Source: Corynebacterium jeikeium (GTDB lineage: Bacteria > Actinomycetota > Actinomycetes > Mycobacteriales > Mycobacteriaceae). From it: a stretch of DNA of 64,000 bases. The translations under genes and the position numbers were made by a program. The notes beneath the pieces were generated by a model, which was not told the origin of the DNA, did no database searches, and was given only the letters and a program-made list of their open reading frames with translations. Positions 36,482-45,020 of this stretch are shown one piece after another (position 1 is the first letter of the stretch; each line of letters opens with the position of its first letter). The DNA is taken from NCBI GenBank assembly GCA_003955985.1, contig CP033784.1, forward strand, positions 1,054,001 through 1,118,000, given 5' to 3'.

Positions 36482-38632
36482 ATGCTCGGATGGCTCGGCT
36501 CGGATTATGCGCGCACGCCCCTGAATATCGTGGTGGGGCCAAAGACTGCAAAAAAGCTGCATACGGCTTTTGGTATGGAGACCGTCTCGGATGCGCTGAC
36601 GAATTTCCCGAAGCGCTACGTGGCGCAGGGTAAGAGCTTAGATGTGTCATTTTCCGACATTGGCGACACCATCACCACAGTCGTGGAGGTGCACAGCATT
36701 TCGCCAGCGCCCGCCTTCGCCGACCGACGCAAGCCACTGAAAATCTATGTCAGCGACGGCGTGCGCATTCTTCCGGCCGCGATTTTCGGTGCCGAATGGC
36801 TGCGCAATATGCTGCACCCCGGTGTGCGTCTACTCATTGTTGGCACGCTCAGCGAGTTCCGCAATGAGCTACAGCTGAAGAATGTTGATTGCATGGTGCT
36901 TAAAGCCGATGGTTCGGTAGGCGCAGCCACTGGCAAGCTGGCCACACTGACGAAGACAGCCAAGGGGATTGCGGAGATGCAGCGGCTGCTCACGCGCCCC
37001 TATCTGCCCATTTACCGTGGCCGTAAAGGAGTAGCGGGTATTCACCTGGCTCTGTACATGCAGCGCATCCTCGAATGGTTACCGCTGCAGCCAGACCCAT
37101 TGCCCGCCACGCCGGAGGGACTTACCGATTTCGACTCCGCACTGCGTGGCGCACACTTTCCCTCCATCGCGGGCCCCGATATTGCGCTTGCCCGTCTGAA
37201 GTACGACGAAGCGCTTGAGCTCCAGCTCGCCGTTGGTGCACGCAAGCGTACTCAAGCGAGCCTCACCGCGCCGGCCTGCATGGAAGTCGCCGGGGGACTT
37301 CGCGACGAGCTACGCCGGGGGTTGCCGTTTTCGCTTACCGACGGTCAGGTCGCGGTCGCAGCCGATATTGCGCACGATATGGCGAGGCCTAACCCAATGA
37401 ACCGCCTGCTAGCAGGTGAAGTTGGCTCGGGTAAAACCGTGGTGGCCCTGCTGGGAATGCTGCAAGCAGTCGATGCCAGCAGGCAGTGCGCGATGCTGGC
37501 GCCGACGGAAGTCCTGGCCCAACAGCACTACCGATCGCTGACAGCGATGCTGGAGCAAGCCGGAGTAGCAGTGACTGTACGACTGTTGACGGGATCGATG
37601 TCGACGAAGGAGCGCCGGGCAACCCTGTTGGAGGCAGTCAACGGGGAGGCTGACATTGTCGTCGGCACGCATGCCCTGCTCAGTGAGGGCGTGGAGTTCT
37701 TCGATCTCGGGCTGGTGGTCGTCGATGAGCAGCACCGCTTTGGTGTGCGCCAGCGCGATCAGCTGCGAAGCAGGGGACGGGGTGGAATGACACCGCATCT
37801 GTTGGTGATGTCGGCAACCCCGATTCCGCGCACGGTAGCGATGACCATTTTTGGCGACCTCGCAGTTTCGCAGTTGACGGAATTGCCACGGGGACGTCAG
37901 GAGATCCAATCTTTTGTCGTACCGACGCTGGAAAAGCCGCGCTGGGAGGCACGAACCTGGGAGCGGATTGGGGAAGAAGTGGCCAAGGGCAACCGCGCCT
38001 TCATTGTCTGTCCCCGCATTACCCGCGACGAGGAACAGTTCCTCGACGAGTCCGTGGAGGCGGTGTTCGACCGAGCGAGGAAGAAACTTCCCGGTGTACG
38101 TATCAGTCAGTTGCACGGCAATATGGCACCGGAGGACAAAGACCGCGTGATGCAGGCCTTTGCCACAGGACAGCTGGATGTGCTGGTGTCCACCACAGTT
38201 ATCGAAGTCGGCGTGGATGTACCAGAGGCCACGATCATGATGATTCGCCGCGCCGAGAGCTACGGCATCTCGCAGATCCACCAGCTGCGCGGTCGTGTCG
38301 GCCGTGGTGACCGTGGTGGACTGTGCTTCCTGTGTACACACACGCATTCACAGACACCAGAGCGCACCCGGCTAGACCGCATTGCCGCCACCACCGACGG
38401 CATTCAACTGGCGGAGTTGGACCTGGCCACGCGTAGTTTCGGCGATCTGCTCGGCGATGACCAATCGGGACTGGCAACAGGCCTCGGCCTGGTGGACCTC
38501 ACCACCGACGGCGAGATCATCGAGCGCACCCGACACGATGCCACGGCTCTCCTCGACAGTGATGAAAGGCTTGTGGGAGAGCTTATCTCCGATATCGATG
38601 AAGAGCAGTCGAACTACTTGGACCGCTCCTAG
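36482..38632 (+). CDS. recG: ATP-dependent DNA helicase RecG
   Basis: A 716-residue SF2 helicase that remodels stalled forks and branched DNA. The N-terminal wedge/OB region is about 60-170. Helicase motifs follow: LLAGEVGSGKTVVALLG (Walker A), DEQHRFGVRQRDQL (DExx), SATPIPRT, and the C-terminal IEVGVDVPEATIM and QLRGRVGRGDRGG. Full length for the family. Start ATG 36482 lies 4 bp after the DAK gene stop. Confidence 0.96.
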   Translation: MLGWLGSDYARTPLNIVVGPKTAKKLHTAFGMETVSDALTNFPKRYVAQGKSLDVSFSDIGDTITTVVEVHSISPAPAFADRRKPLKIYVSDGVRILPAAIFGAEWLRNMLHPGVRLLIVGTLSEFRNELQLKNVDCMVLKADGSVGAATGKLATLTKTAKGIAEMQRLLTRPYLPIYRGRKGVAGIHLALYMQRILEWLPLQPDPLPATPEGLTDFDSALRGAHFPSIAGPDIALARLKYDEALELQLAVGARKRTQASLTAPACMEVAGGLRDELRRGLPFSLTDGQVAVAADIAHDMARPNPMNRLLAGEVGSGKTVVALLGMLQAVDASRQCAMLAPTEVLAQQHYRSLTAMLEQAGVAVTVRLLTGSMSTKERRATLLEAVNGEADIVVGTHALLSEGVEFFDLGLVVVDEQHRFGVRQRDQLRSRGRGGMTPHLLVMSATPIPRTVAMTIFGDLAVSQLTELPRGRQEIQSFVVPTLEKPRWEARTWERIGEEVAKGNRAFIVCPRITRDEEQFLDESVEAVFDRARKKLPGVRISQLHGNMAPEDKDRVMQAFATGQLDVLVSTTVIEVGVDVPEATIMMIRRAESYGISQIHQLRGRVGRGDRGGLCFLCTHTHSQTPERTRLDRIAATTDGIQLAELDLATRSFGDLLGDDQSGLATGLGLVDLTTDGEIIERTRHDATALLDSDERLVGELISDIDEEQSNYLDRS

Positions 38633-38656
38633 TAAGACCAAAGTAGACTGTTGGGC

Positions 38657-38929
38657 ATGGTAAATGTCTGTGCACCTTTTGCAGGAGTAGTCCGCTGGGA
38701 GGTCGCCGAGAAAGACTCGGTGACGACCGGTCAGGTCATTGCGGTCGTGGAGGCCGTCAAGCTAGAAGCGCCGGTTTTAGCGCCCTGCCCGGGCACGGTC
38801 GCGGAGGTGGCGGCAGATCAATTTGTGGATGTCGAAGGCGGTCAGCTGCTGGCAAGAATCACGCCAGCAACTCACAGCGCCACGGCACAGCACAACGGCA
38901 ACGAGAACACATCGCACGAAGGGAAGTAG
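38657..38929 (+). CDS. Biotin/lipoyl attachment domain protein
   Basis: A 90-residue single-domain protein resembling the biotinyl domain of acyl-CoA carboxylases. VVEAVKLEAPVLAPCPGTV has the hairpin lysine; the usual EAMKM/EAMKL reads EAVKLE, so the methionine before the lysine is replaced by valine. Biotinylation is likely but not certain. The C-terminal tail is His/Asn/Thr-rich. ATG 38657 is supported by TAGACT (38644-38649) 7 nt upstream. The stop directly abuts the rsmD ATG. A small biotinyl protein in this place is common in corynebacteria, but its carboxylase partner is unknown. Confidence 0.82.
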   Translation: MVNVCAPFAGVVRWEVAEKDSVTTGQVIAVVEAVKLEAPVLAPCPGTVAEVAADQFVDVEGGQLLARITPATHSATAQHNGNENTSHEGK

Positions 38930-39496
38930 ATGACCCGCATTATTGCAGGTGAGGCACGCGGTCGTAGGCTAGTCGCGCCTAAGGGAGAGACCACTCGGCC
39001 AACTAGTGACCGCGCGAAGGAAGCCATCTTTTCCTCCTGGTCAACACGCTTTGGGCTAGAGGGAACTCGCGTTCTCGACCTGTTTGCTGGCTCGGGCGCG
39101 CTCGGTTTGGAAGCGGCTTCTCGCGGCGCGCGTTCCGTCGTGTTGGTGGAAAACGATCCGAACGCCATTGCCGCTATTGAAAAGAACATTCGCACCGTGG
39201 GGCATCCTGATGTGGCCGTGTCTCCGATGAAAGTGTCGTCGTACCTTGCGGGCGCGCCGGGCGAGCCTTTTGACCGCGTTATTGCGGATCCGCCCTATGA
39301 GCTGGCGGGGGAGGCCGTTACAGAGATGCTGGAGGCGCTGCGCAGTTTCCTCGCGCCGGGCGCGGTCGTGACTGTGGAGCGTCACCGCGATGACGAGGAG
39401 ACGCAGTGGCCCGAGGGCTACGAACAGCTCCAGCAGAAGCTGAAGCGTCGCATTCACGGTTTGGCGCGCTTCGACACCGCTATCTACAACGCTTAA
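38930..39496 (+). CDS. rsmD: 16S rRNA (guanine966-N2)-methyltransferase
   Basis: A 188-residue class I SAM methyltransferase acting on assembled 30S particles. MTRIIAGEARGRRLVAPKG, RPTSDRAKEAIFSSW, VLDLFAGSGALGLEAASRGA and the catalytic VIADPPYEL identify it. Its ATG immediately follows the stop of the biotinyl-domain gene. coaD follows after 45 bp, the usual rsmD-coaD pairing. Confidence 0.96.
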   Translation: MTRIIAGEARGRRLVAPKGETTRPTSDRAKEAIFSSWSTRFGLEGTRVLDLFAGSGALGLEAASRGARSVVLVENDPNAIAAIEKNIRTVGHPDVAVSPMKVSSYLAGAPGEPFDRVIADPPYELAGEAVTEMLEALRSFLAPGAVVTVERHRDDEETQWPEGYEQLQQKLKRRIHGLARFDTAIYNA

Positions 39497-39541
39497 CGTT
39501 CTTCTTTACGCTTTACGACGGCCAAAGGTGGTTTGACCTCT

Positions 39542-40015
39542 ATGACTCACGCATGCTGCCCCGGTTCCTACGATCCCATGACCTCTGGTCACCTCGATGT
39601 GATTGAGCGTGCCGCGCGCCAATTCGATCAGGTGACCGTGCTGGTTACCCACAACCCGAATAAGCAGGGCATGTTCAATGTCGAAGAGCGCATGGACCTC
39701 ATTCGGCAGTGCACGCAGCACTTGGACAATGTGCAGGTGGACTCCTGGTCGAAGCTGTTGGTTGACTACACCTCCGCGCAGGGCATCTCCTGCCTGGTCA
39801 AGGGGCTGCGCTCGGCGGCGGACTACGAGTACGAGGCTCCCATGGCGCAGATGAATCGGCGCATGACGGGCATTGAGACTCTCTTTGTGGAAGCTGATCC
39901 GAAGTACGGTCATGTGTCGTCGACACTGATGAAGGAAGTTGTTCGCTACGGCGGTTCGGTGGAAGGGCTAGTTCCTGAGCCTGTCTTGCACGCCCTGCAG
40001 CGCCGACTGAAGTAG
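39542..40015 (+). CDS. coaD: Phosphopantetheine adenylyltransferase
   Basis: A 157-residue nucleotidyltransferase making dephospho-CoA. The T/HxGH motif appears in GSYDPMTSGHLDVIERAA, with LVKGLRSAADYEYE and the C-terminal YGHVSSTLMKE(V). ATG 39542 is preferred to a TTG at 39533, because AAGGTGG lies about 10 nt upstream of the ATG. Its stop TAG forms the first half of the -10 of the next gene. Confidence 0.96.
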   Translation: MTHACCPGSYDPMTSGHLDVIERAARQFDQVTVLVTHNPNKQGMFNVEERMDLIRQCTQHLDNVQVDSWSKLLVDYTSAQGISCLVKGLRSAADYEYEAPMAQMNRRMTGIETLFVEADPKYGHVSSTLMKEVVRYGGSVEGLVPEPVLHALQRRLK

Positions 40016-40025
40016 CATGTAAGTC

Positions 40026-40787
40026 ATGTTTCGCGTCTTCGAATCTCTTGATGAACTGGTCCAGATCCTAGAAGAGGCACACGGCGTGCCACTGTCGGCC
40101 AATTGTATGGTTCCGCGTCAGCGTGTTCTCGAGTTGCTCGATGAGCTGAGGGATGCTTTCCCGGCTGAGCTCGATGACGCGCAGGATGTCTTGGACCAGC
40201 GGGATGAGATTATCAACGATGCTGAAGCCCGGGCGAACAACACCATTTCGACTGCGGATGAAGAAGCCCATCGCATTGTCGACGAGGCCGAGGCCCGCGC
40301 TAACCACACCGTCGAGGATGCCAATGCCCACGCAGCTGGCACCGTCGCGGCCGCTGAGGACGACGCCCGTCGCCTCCGCGAGGATGCTCAGCACGAGTAC
40401 GACAGCATTGTGGATCGTGCTTCTGCCGAGTCCGATCGCCTGATTCACGCTGGTAACGAATCCTACGAGCGTTCCGTTGCGGAAGGCCGTGAGGAGCAGG
40501 CTCGCCTGGTCGCTGAGTCGACGGTCGTCCGCGAAGCCAATGACGAGGCGAATCGTCTGCTTTCTGACGCGCACGCGGATTCCTCTCGCCTCCGCGAAGA
40601 GTGTGACCGCTACGTCGATTCCAAGCTCGCCGAGTTTGAACAGACTCTCCAGGAGACCCTGCGCAATGTCGGTCGCAATCGCTCGGTACTGCGTTCGGGA
40701 GCCGGTGCCGTCGGCGGTGGTGCAGGGGCTCAGAACGCGCCGTCTTCCTTCTCCGAGGGACAGGAACGCCGCCGGTACGAGCGTTAG
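40026..40787 (+). CDS. sepIVA: SepIVA-like coiled-coil septation protein (DivIVA-domain type)
   Basis: A 253-residue protein. A conserved N-terminal segment (MFRVFESLDELVQILEEAHG and VPRQRVLELLDELRDAFP) is followed by a long Ala/Glu/Arg-rich coiled coil (about residues 45-220) and a Gly-rich, charged tail. This and its location before DUF177-rnc-mutM match mycobacterial SepIVA, an essential septum-site protein of the DivIVA type. TAGCAT at 40013-40018, which overlaps the coaD stop, lies 7 nt before the ATG and suggests an own, leaderless promoter. The symbol rests on synteny and architecture. Confidence 0.75.
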   Translation: MFRVFESLDELVQILEEAHGVPLSANCMVPRQRVLELLDELRDAFPAELDDAQDVLDQRDEIINDAEARANNTISTADEEAHRIVDEAEARANHTVEDANAHAAGTVAAAEDDARRLREDAQHEYDSIVDRASAESDRLIHAGNESYERSVAEGREEQARLVAESTVVREANDEANRLLSDAHADSSRLREECDRYVDSKLAEFEQTLQETLRNVGRNRSVLRSGAGAVGGGAGAQNAPSSFSEGQERRRYER

Positions 40788-40816
40788 CGCATCTTCGGGG
40801 TAGACTGAGGTCTATC

Positions 40817-41377
40817 ATGACTGACTCATCCCCATTTGTTCTGGACGTTTCGACATGTCTGCAGGGCGGCATGCCCGAGCAGTTCCGCAAGGTAGGCGAT
40901 AGCCCTGTCCGCGTTGGTGTCGAGATGATTGGCATCGCCGCTGGCGAGGAGGTTGTCGTTGACGGCATTGTCACGAACCTCGGCAGCGGTGTCATGGTTG
41001 ACGCGACTGTGACTGCCAAGGCCACCGGCGAGTGCGTGCGCTGCCTAGCCCCGCTGAATCCGGAGCTCAGCTTCCACATTTCGGCTGTCTTTTCCAACAA
41101 CGAGGACTTCATCACAGGCGACGATGCCGAGGAAGAAGACCTCGAGGACGAAGTTGGCCAGATCGTCGACAATACGGTGGATATCACTCAAGCCGTCATC
41201 GATGAGGCGGGCTTGAATCTGCCCTTCAATCCGACCTGTCTGGATTTCGATTCCAGCTGTGCTGAGTCGGACTCAGAAGTGCCGGAGCCAGACGGCATCT
41301 CGGGTGAAGAGGAGCGCATTGATCCGCGTTGGGCTGGCCTGGCGGAAAAGTTTGGCTCGCTCGGCGACGAGAAGTAA
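40817..41377 (+). CDS. YceD family protein (DUF177)
   Basis: A 186-residue protein. A core beta region with ATGECVRCLAPL (Cys-x2-Cys) is followed by an acidic stretch (DDAEEEDLEDEVGQIVDN) and LPFNPTCLDFDSSC, giving two cysteine pairs that could bind zinc. YceD proteins are linked to 23S rRNA maturation or lipid synthesis and usually sit next to rpmF; here rpmF is absent and rnc follows, as in mycobacteria and corynebacteria. TAGACT at 40801-40806 is a likely -10. Confidence 0.85.
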   Translation: MTDSSPFVLDVSTCLQGGMPEQFRKVGDSPVRVGVEMIGIAAGEEVVVDGIVTNLGSGVMVDATVTAKATGECVRCLAPLNPELSFHISAVFSNNEDFITGDDAEEEDLEDEVGQIVDNTVDITQAVIDEAGLNLPFNPTCLDFDSSCAESDSEVPEPDGISGEEERIDPRWAGLAEKFGSLGDEK

Positions 41378-41419
41378 TCGACGACGACTTAGACGAAGAC
41401 TTTAAAGGAGATATAACGG

Positions 41420-42148
41420 ATGAGCCGCAAGCGTCGGCTAACCGGTGAGGCGGCTAGAAAGGCGGCTTTCGAGGCCGTCGATCACGCCCCGCTGCTGGAA
41501 AAACTCGGTGTTGAGCTACCAGAGGAGTCCCTGAAGCTCGCTTTGACCCACCGCAGTTTCGCGAATGAAAATGGCATGCTTACCAATAACGAGCGGCTAG
41601 AGTTCCTGGGCGACGCCGTGCTGGGCATGTGCGTTGCTGAAGAACTCTACCGTCGCTTCCCGGACCGCGCTGAGCAGGATATTTCCAAGATGCGCGCAGG
41701 TGTCGTGAACATGTACGCGCTGGCTGACCTGGCCCGCAGTATCGGGCTGGGAGAGCACATTCTCCTCGGCCGCGGTGAGAAGGCCACCGGTGGCGCGGAT
41801 AAGCACTCGATTCTCGCTGACACCACCGAGGCGCTGCTGGGTGCTATTTACCTGCAGCATGGCTTCGAGGTTGCCCGCGAGACCGTGCTTCGCCTGTTCA
41901 ACCAGATGATTGACGATGCCCCGACGGAGTCTCGCGGTCGGGACTGGAAGACGCTGTTGCAGGAGCGCCTGGCGGCCAAGCAACTACCGGCTGCCGAGTA
42001 CACTGTGCGCACCACCGGCCCCGACCATGACCTAACTTTCTACGTCGACGTGCTGGTTGACGGCGTGGTTAAGGGCAGCGGTACCGGCGCCACGAAGAAG
42101 GAAGCCGAGATGCACGCCGCGCATCAGGCACATACTGCACTGGCATAA
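41420..42148 (+). CDS. rnc: Ribonuclease III
   Basis: A 242-residue dsRNA endonuclease for rRNA processing. The N-terminal RNase III domain has ALTHRSFANENG and the signature NERLEFLGDAVLG; ADTTEALLGAIYL supplies later catalytic acids. A C-terminal dsRNA-binding domain is complete, ending with GTGATKKEAEMHAAHQA. AAAGGAG lies at good distance before ATG 41420. Its stop overlaps the mutM start (TAATG). Confidence 0.97.
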   Translation: MSRKRRLTGEAARKAAFEAVDHAPLLEKLGVELPEESLKLALTHRSFANENGMLTNNERLEFLGDAVLGMCVAEELYRRFPDRAEQDISKMRAGVVNMYALADLARSIGLGEHILLGRGEKATGGADKHSILADTTEALLGAIYLQHGFEVARETVLRLFNQMIDDAPTESRGRDWKTLLQERLAAKQLPAAEYTVRTTGPDHDLTFYVDVLVDGVVKGSGTGATKKEAEMHAAHQAHTALA

Positions 42149-43011
42149 TGCCCGAGCTTCCTGAAGTCGAGTCCGTACGCCGCGGTCTCGACACTTACGT
42201 CGTCGGTGGCCGCATCGACGATTCCTTCGTCTACAACGCTCGTGCCGTGCGGCGCCAACCCGGTGGTGCCGCAGAGTTTACCGGTCGTACGCGCGGGCGG
42301 ACGGTTGTCGCTACGGATCGTCGTGGCAAGTTCATGTGGCTCACGCTTGACGACGACTCCGCAATCGCCATCCACCTGGGCATGAGCGGCCAATTGCGCG
42401 TGGAAGCTCCGTACACTCCCGATACGCTGCCCGGACGCCACACCAGGGCCGCTTTCGACATCGCCCTGCCGGACGGCGCTCGGCACCTAATCAACTTCAA
42501 CGATCAGCGCACCTTTGGTTGGGTCTGGGCCTGTGAAATGGTCGAATCCCATGGACGCGTGGTTCCGGAACCCGCAGCCAAGATCGCGCCCGATCTATTG
42601 GAGCCCACCGTCGATGTGGTTGCACTTGCACACCGCATGATGAAGTCGCGTTCACCGATCAAGGCCGTATTGCTCAACCAGAACATTGTGTCGGGTATCG
42701 GCAACATCTATGCCGACGAAATGCTTTGGGCGGCGAAGGTCGATGGTCGCGTGCCGGCGTGTGACCTTTCGGTCCGTCGTTTAGCGAAGCTTTTGCGCGA
42801 GGGACAATCCGTGCTCGAACGGGCGCTAGCGGCCGGCGGCACGAGCTTCGATGCGTTATATGTGCATGTCAACGGCGAAAGCGGCTATTTTGAGCGGAGC
42901 TTGAACGCCTATGGACAAGCGGGGGAGCCGTGCCCGAGGTGTGGGCGCGCAATTGTCCGTCTGCCATTTGGGAATAGATCGAGTTATCTGTGTCCCACCT
43001 GTCAGCGCTAG
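42148..43011 (+). CDS. mutM: Formamidopyrimidine-DNA glycosylase
   Basis: A 287-residue Fpg bifunctional glycosylase/AP lyase. It starts PELPEVESVRRGL with the catalytic Pro2 and Glu3, has HLGMSGQLRVE, NIVSGIGNIYADEMLW for DNA binding, and ends with a zinc finger CPRCGRAIVRLPFGNRSSYLCPTCQ. It removes 8-oxoguanine and ring-opened purines. It is translationally coupled to rnc by TAATG. Its TAG stop is the start of the -10 of the next gene. Confidence 0.97.
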   Translation: MPELPEVESVRRGLDTYVVGGRIDDSFVYNARAVRRQPGGAAEFTGRTRGRTVVATDRRGKFMWLTLDDDSAIAIHLGMSGQLRVEAPYTPDTLPGRHTRAAFDIALPDGARHLINFNDQRTFGWVWACEMVESHGRVVPEPAAKIAPDLLEPTVDVVALAHRMMKSRSPIKAVLLNQNIVSGIGNIYADEMLWAAKVDGRVPACDLSVRRLAKLLREGQSVLERALAAGGTSFDALYVHVNGESGYFERSLNAYGQAGEPCPRCGRAIVRLPFGNRSSYLCPTCQR

Positions 43012-43020
43012 AATTTCCTT

Positions 43021-44490
43021 ATGAGTTTCATGGAGCAAGCAACCGACTGGGTAAATGCTTGGAATGACAAGTACTGGCTGCTCATGATTGTTCTGCTAGT
43101 TGGTACAGGTTTGTACTTCTGTTGGCGGACCATCATGGTGCAGCTCCGGTACATCCCGGAGATGTTCAGGGCCATCACTGAAAAGCCCTCTGATATCTCT
43201 GAAGGTGTCAAGGGCATCTCGGCCTTTAAGGCCTTCACAATTTCGGCGGCCTCACGCGTGGGTACCGGAAACGTCGCAGGTGTGGCGGTGGCGATCACCA
43301 CCGGTGGCCCTGGCGCCGTGTTTTGGATGTGGCTGCTCGCCGCGATTGGTGGCGCAACCAGCTTCGTGGAGTCTACGCTGGCACAGCTGTACAAGGTGCG
43401 GGATAAGGACTCTTACCGAGGCGGCCCGGCCTACTACATCACCAAGGGGCTCGGGGAGAACTGGCGCTGGATGGCCTCGCTGTTCGTCATCGCTATCACG
43501 GTGACCTACGGTTTCGTGTTCAACGCGGTGCAGTCCAACTCGATTACGGCGGCTGTGGCGGAGTCGACCGGTCAAGACGCGCCGATCTTTAAGTTCGGTG
43601 TCGGCATTGTGCTGGCAATCTTGGCCGGCGTCATCATCTTCGGTGGTGTGCAGCGTATTTCGGCGGTGACGCAGATCGTCGTGCCGATTATGGCCGTCGC
43701 CTACATTATCCTCGGCCTGATTGTTTTGGCTCTCAACATCACCGAGGTGCCGAGCATGATCAAGCTGATTTTTGAGCACGCCTTCGGTATCCGCGAGATT
43801 GCCGGTGCCGCTGTCGGTACTGCCATGATGCAGGGTATTCGCCGCGGCCTGTTCTCCAACGAGGCTGGTATGGGTTCCACTCCGAATGCGGCGGCGACGG
43901 CGTCGGTGTCACACCCGGTCAAGCAGGGTCTCATCCAGACGATGGGTGTCTACTTCGACACCTGGGTCGTCTGTACCATCACCGCAGTGATCATCCTGCT
44001 GTCCGACCCTACTTTCGGCGGCGATGCAGAGGGCACCGCGCTGACTCAGGCCGCGCTGTCGGCGCAGGTGGGCACGTGGGCAATCCACGCGGTTACGGTC
44101 ATCATCTTCTTCCTGGCGTTCTCCTCCCTGGTGGGTAACTACTACTACGCCGAAGCAAATATCCCATTCCTGTCTAAGAGCAAGGCTGTCCTGAATACCG
44201 TGCGCGTGCTGGTCATCCTGTGCGTTATTGGCGGAGCTGTCGGTTCCGTGCCGCTGGTCTGGTCGCTTGCGGACACCTTCTCCGCACTCATGGCCACCAT
44301 CAATATCATCGCCATTCTGCCGCTGGGCGGCGTAGCTGTCGCCCTACTAAAGAATTACTCCGAGCAGAAGTCCAAGGGGCTTAATCCGGTATTCCACCGC
44401 GATGATCTGCCTAACGTCCGCGGCCACGACAAGATTGAGTGCTGGGACGGTTCCGACCCGATGACAGTGCGTGAGTCCGATGTCGCTTAA
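43021..44490 (+). CDS. Sodium:alanine symporter family transporter (AGCS)
   Basis: A 489-residue membrane protein with about ten helices. [20 protein letters not shown] and [21 protein letters not shown] are the AGCS consensus, with [21 protein letters not shown] later. Members import alanine or glycine with Na+. TAGAAT at 43009-43014, overlapping the mutM stop, lies 6 nt before ATG 43021, so it probably has its own leaderless promoter inside the rnc-mutM run. Its 3' end overlaps acyP by 11 bp. Confidence 0.93.
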   Translation: MSFMEQATDWVNAWNDKYWLLMIVLLVGTGLYFCWRTIMVQLRYIPEMFRAITEKPSDISEGVKGISAFKAFTISAASRVGTGNVAGVAVAITTGGPGAVFWMWLLAAIGGATSFVESTLAQLYKVRDKDSYRGGPAYYITKGLGENWRWMASLFVIAITVTYGFVFNAVQSNSITAAVAESTGQDAPIFKFGVGIVLAILAGVIIFGGVQRISAVTQIVVPIMAVAYIILGLIVLALNITEVPSMIKLIFEHAFGIREIAGAAVGTAMMQGIRRGLFSNEAGMGSTPNAAATASVSHPVKQGLIQTMGVYFDTWVVCTITAVIILLSDPTFGGDAEGTALTQAALSAQVGTWAIHAVTVIIFFLAFSSLVGNYYYAEANIPFLSKSKAVLNTVRVLVILCVIGGAVGSVPLVWSLADTFSALMATINIIAILPLGGVAVALLKNYSEQKSKGLNPVFHRDDLPNVRGHDKIECWDGSDPMTVRESDVA

Positions 44491-44761
44491 CGACGTCCGC
44501 CTCACCGCGTGGGTACACGGTCGTGTTCAAGGTGTCGGTTTTCGCTGGTACACCCGCGCGACGGCTCTGGAGTTAGGCCTGGTTGGTTATGCCCAGAACT
44601 ACCCGGATGGTCGGGTGTTAGTTGTTGCTGAAGGGCCACGGGCAGACTGTGAGAGTTTGCTCGCTTGGCTTGAGGGGCCGAATACTCCGGGCGATGTGAC
44701 GGCAGTGGTGCCGTTATGGCAGGAACCGAAGGGTGCATTGAGCGCATTTGACCGTCGTTAA
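44480..44761 (+). CDS. acyP: Acylphosphatase
   Basis: A 93-residue enzyme hydrolysing acyl phosphates. [16 protein letters not shown] contains the catalytic Arg and the family signature; the catalytic Asn is in [11 protein letters not shown]. The start is ATG 44480, in the last codons of the AGCS gene; an in-frame GTG at 44471 is the alternative. In C. glutamicum acyP lies directly upstream of smc; here amt has come between. Confidence 0.92.
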   Translation: MSLNDVRLTAWVHGRVQGVGFRWYTRATALELGLVGYAQNYPDGRVLVVAEGPRADCESLLAWLEGPNTPGDVTAVVPLWQEPKGALSAFDRR

Positions 44762-45020
44762 GCGGGTGCCAACTGCCTTCTCTCCCCCCCCCATGTCGGT
44801 GTAGGAATCCGAAAAATTCGAATACGTTCTATCCCTCGCTCTGCGTCGTTGTTTTTACGCAGTTGGCGGGGGATTTTTTCGTGTCTCCAGGTAGTCAATT
44901 GGGGCGCTGAAGAGGTCTTAGAGCGCTGAACAACTACGCAAGTGAGAAAAAGAATACGTAAATACGGAAGTCGGGTGGTTTAAGTTAATAACTACCTACT
45001 GACAGACAGGGGAGGCACAT
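44762..45020. other. Intergenic region before amt, with C9 tract and weak hairpin
   Basis: No gene is seen. A run of nine Cs lies at 44784-44792. CTGCGT and ACGCAG (about 44850-44871) can pair around a 10-nt loop, followed by a T-run after 44884: a possible weak terminator. I looked for an AmtR box (CTAT-N6-ATAG) in front of amt and found no convincing match. An AGGGGAGG ribosome binding site precedes the amt ATG. Confidence 0.45.

Noticed and set aside
44762..45020. AmtR binding site before amt
   Set aside because: Only partial matches such as one CTAT half-site; no proper pair at the required spacing.
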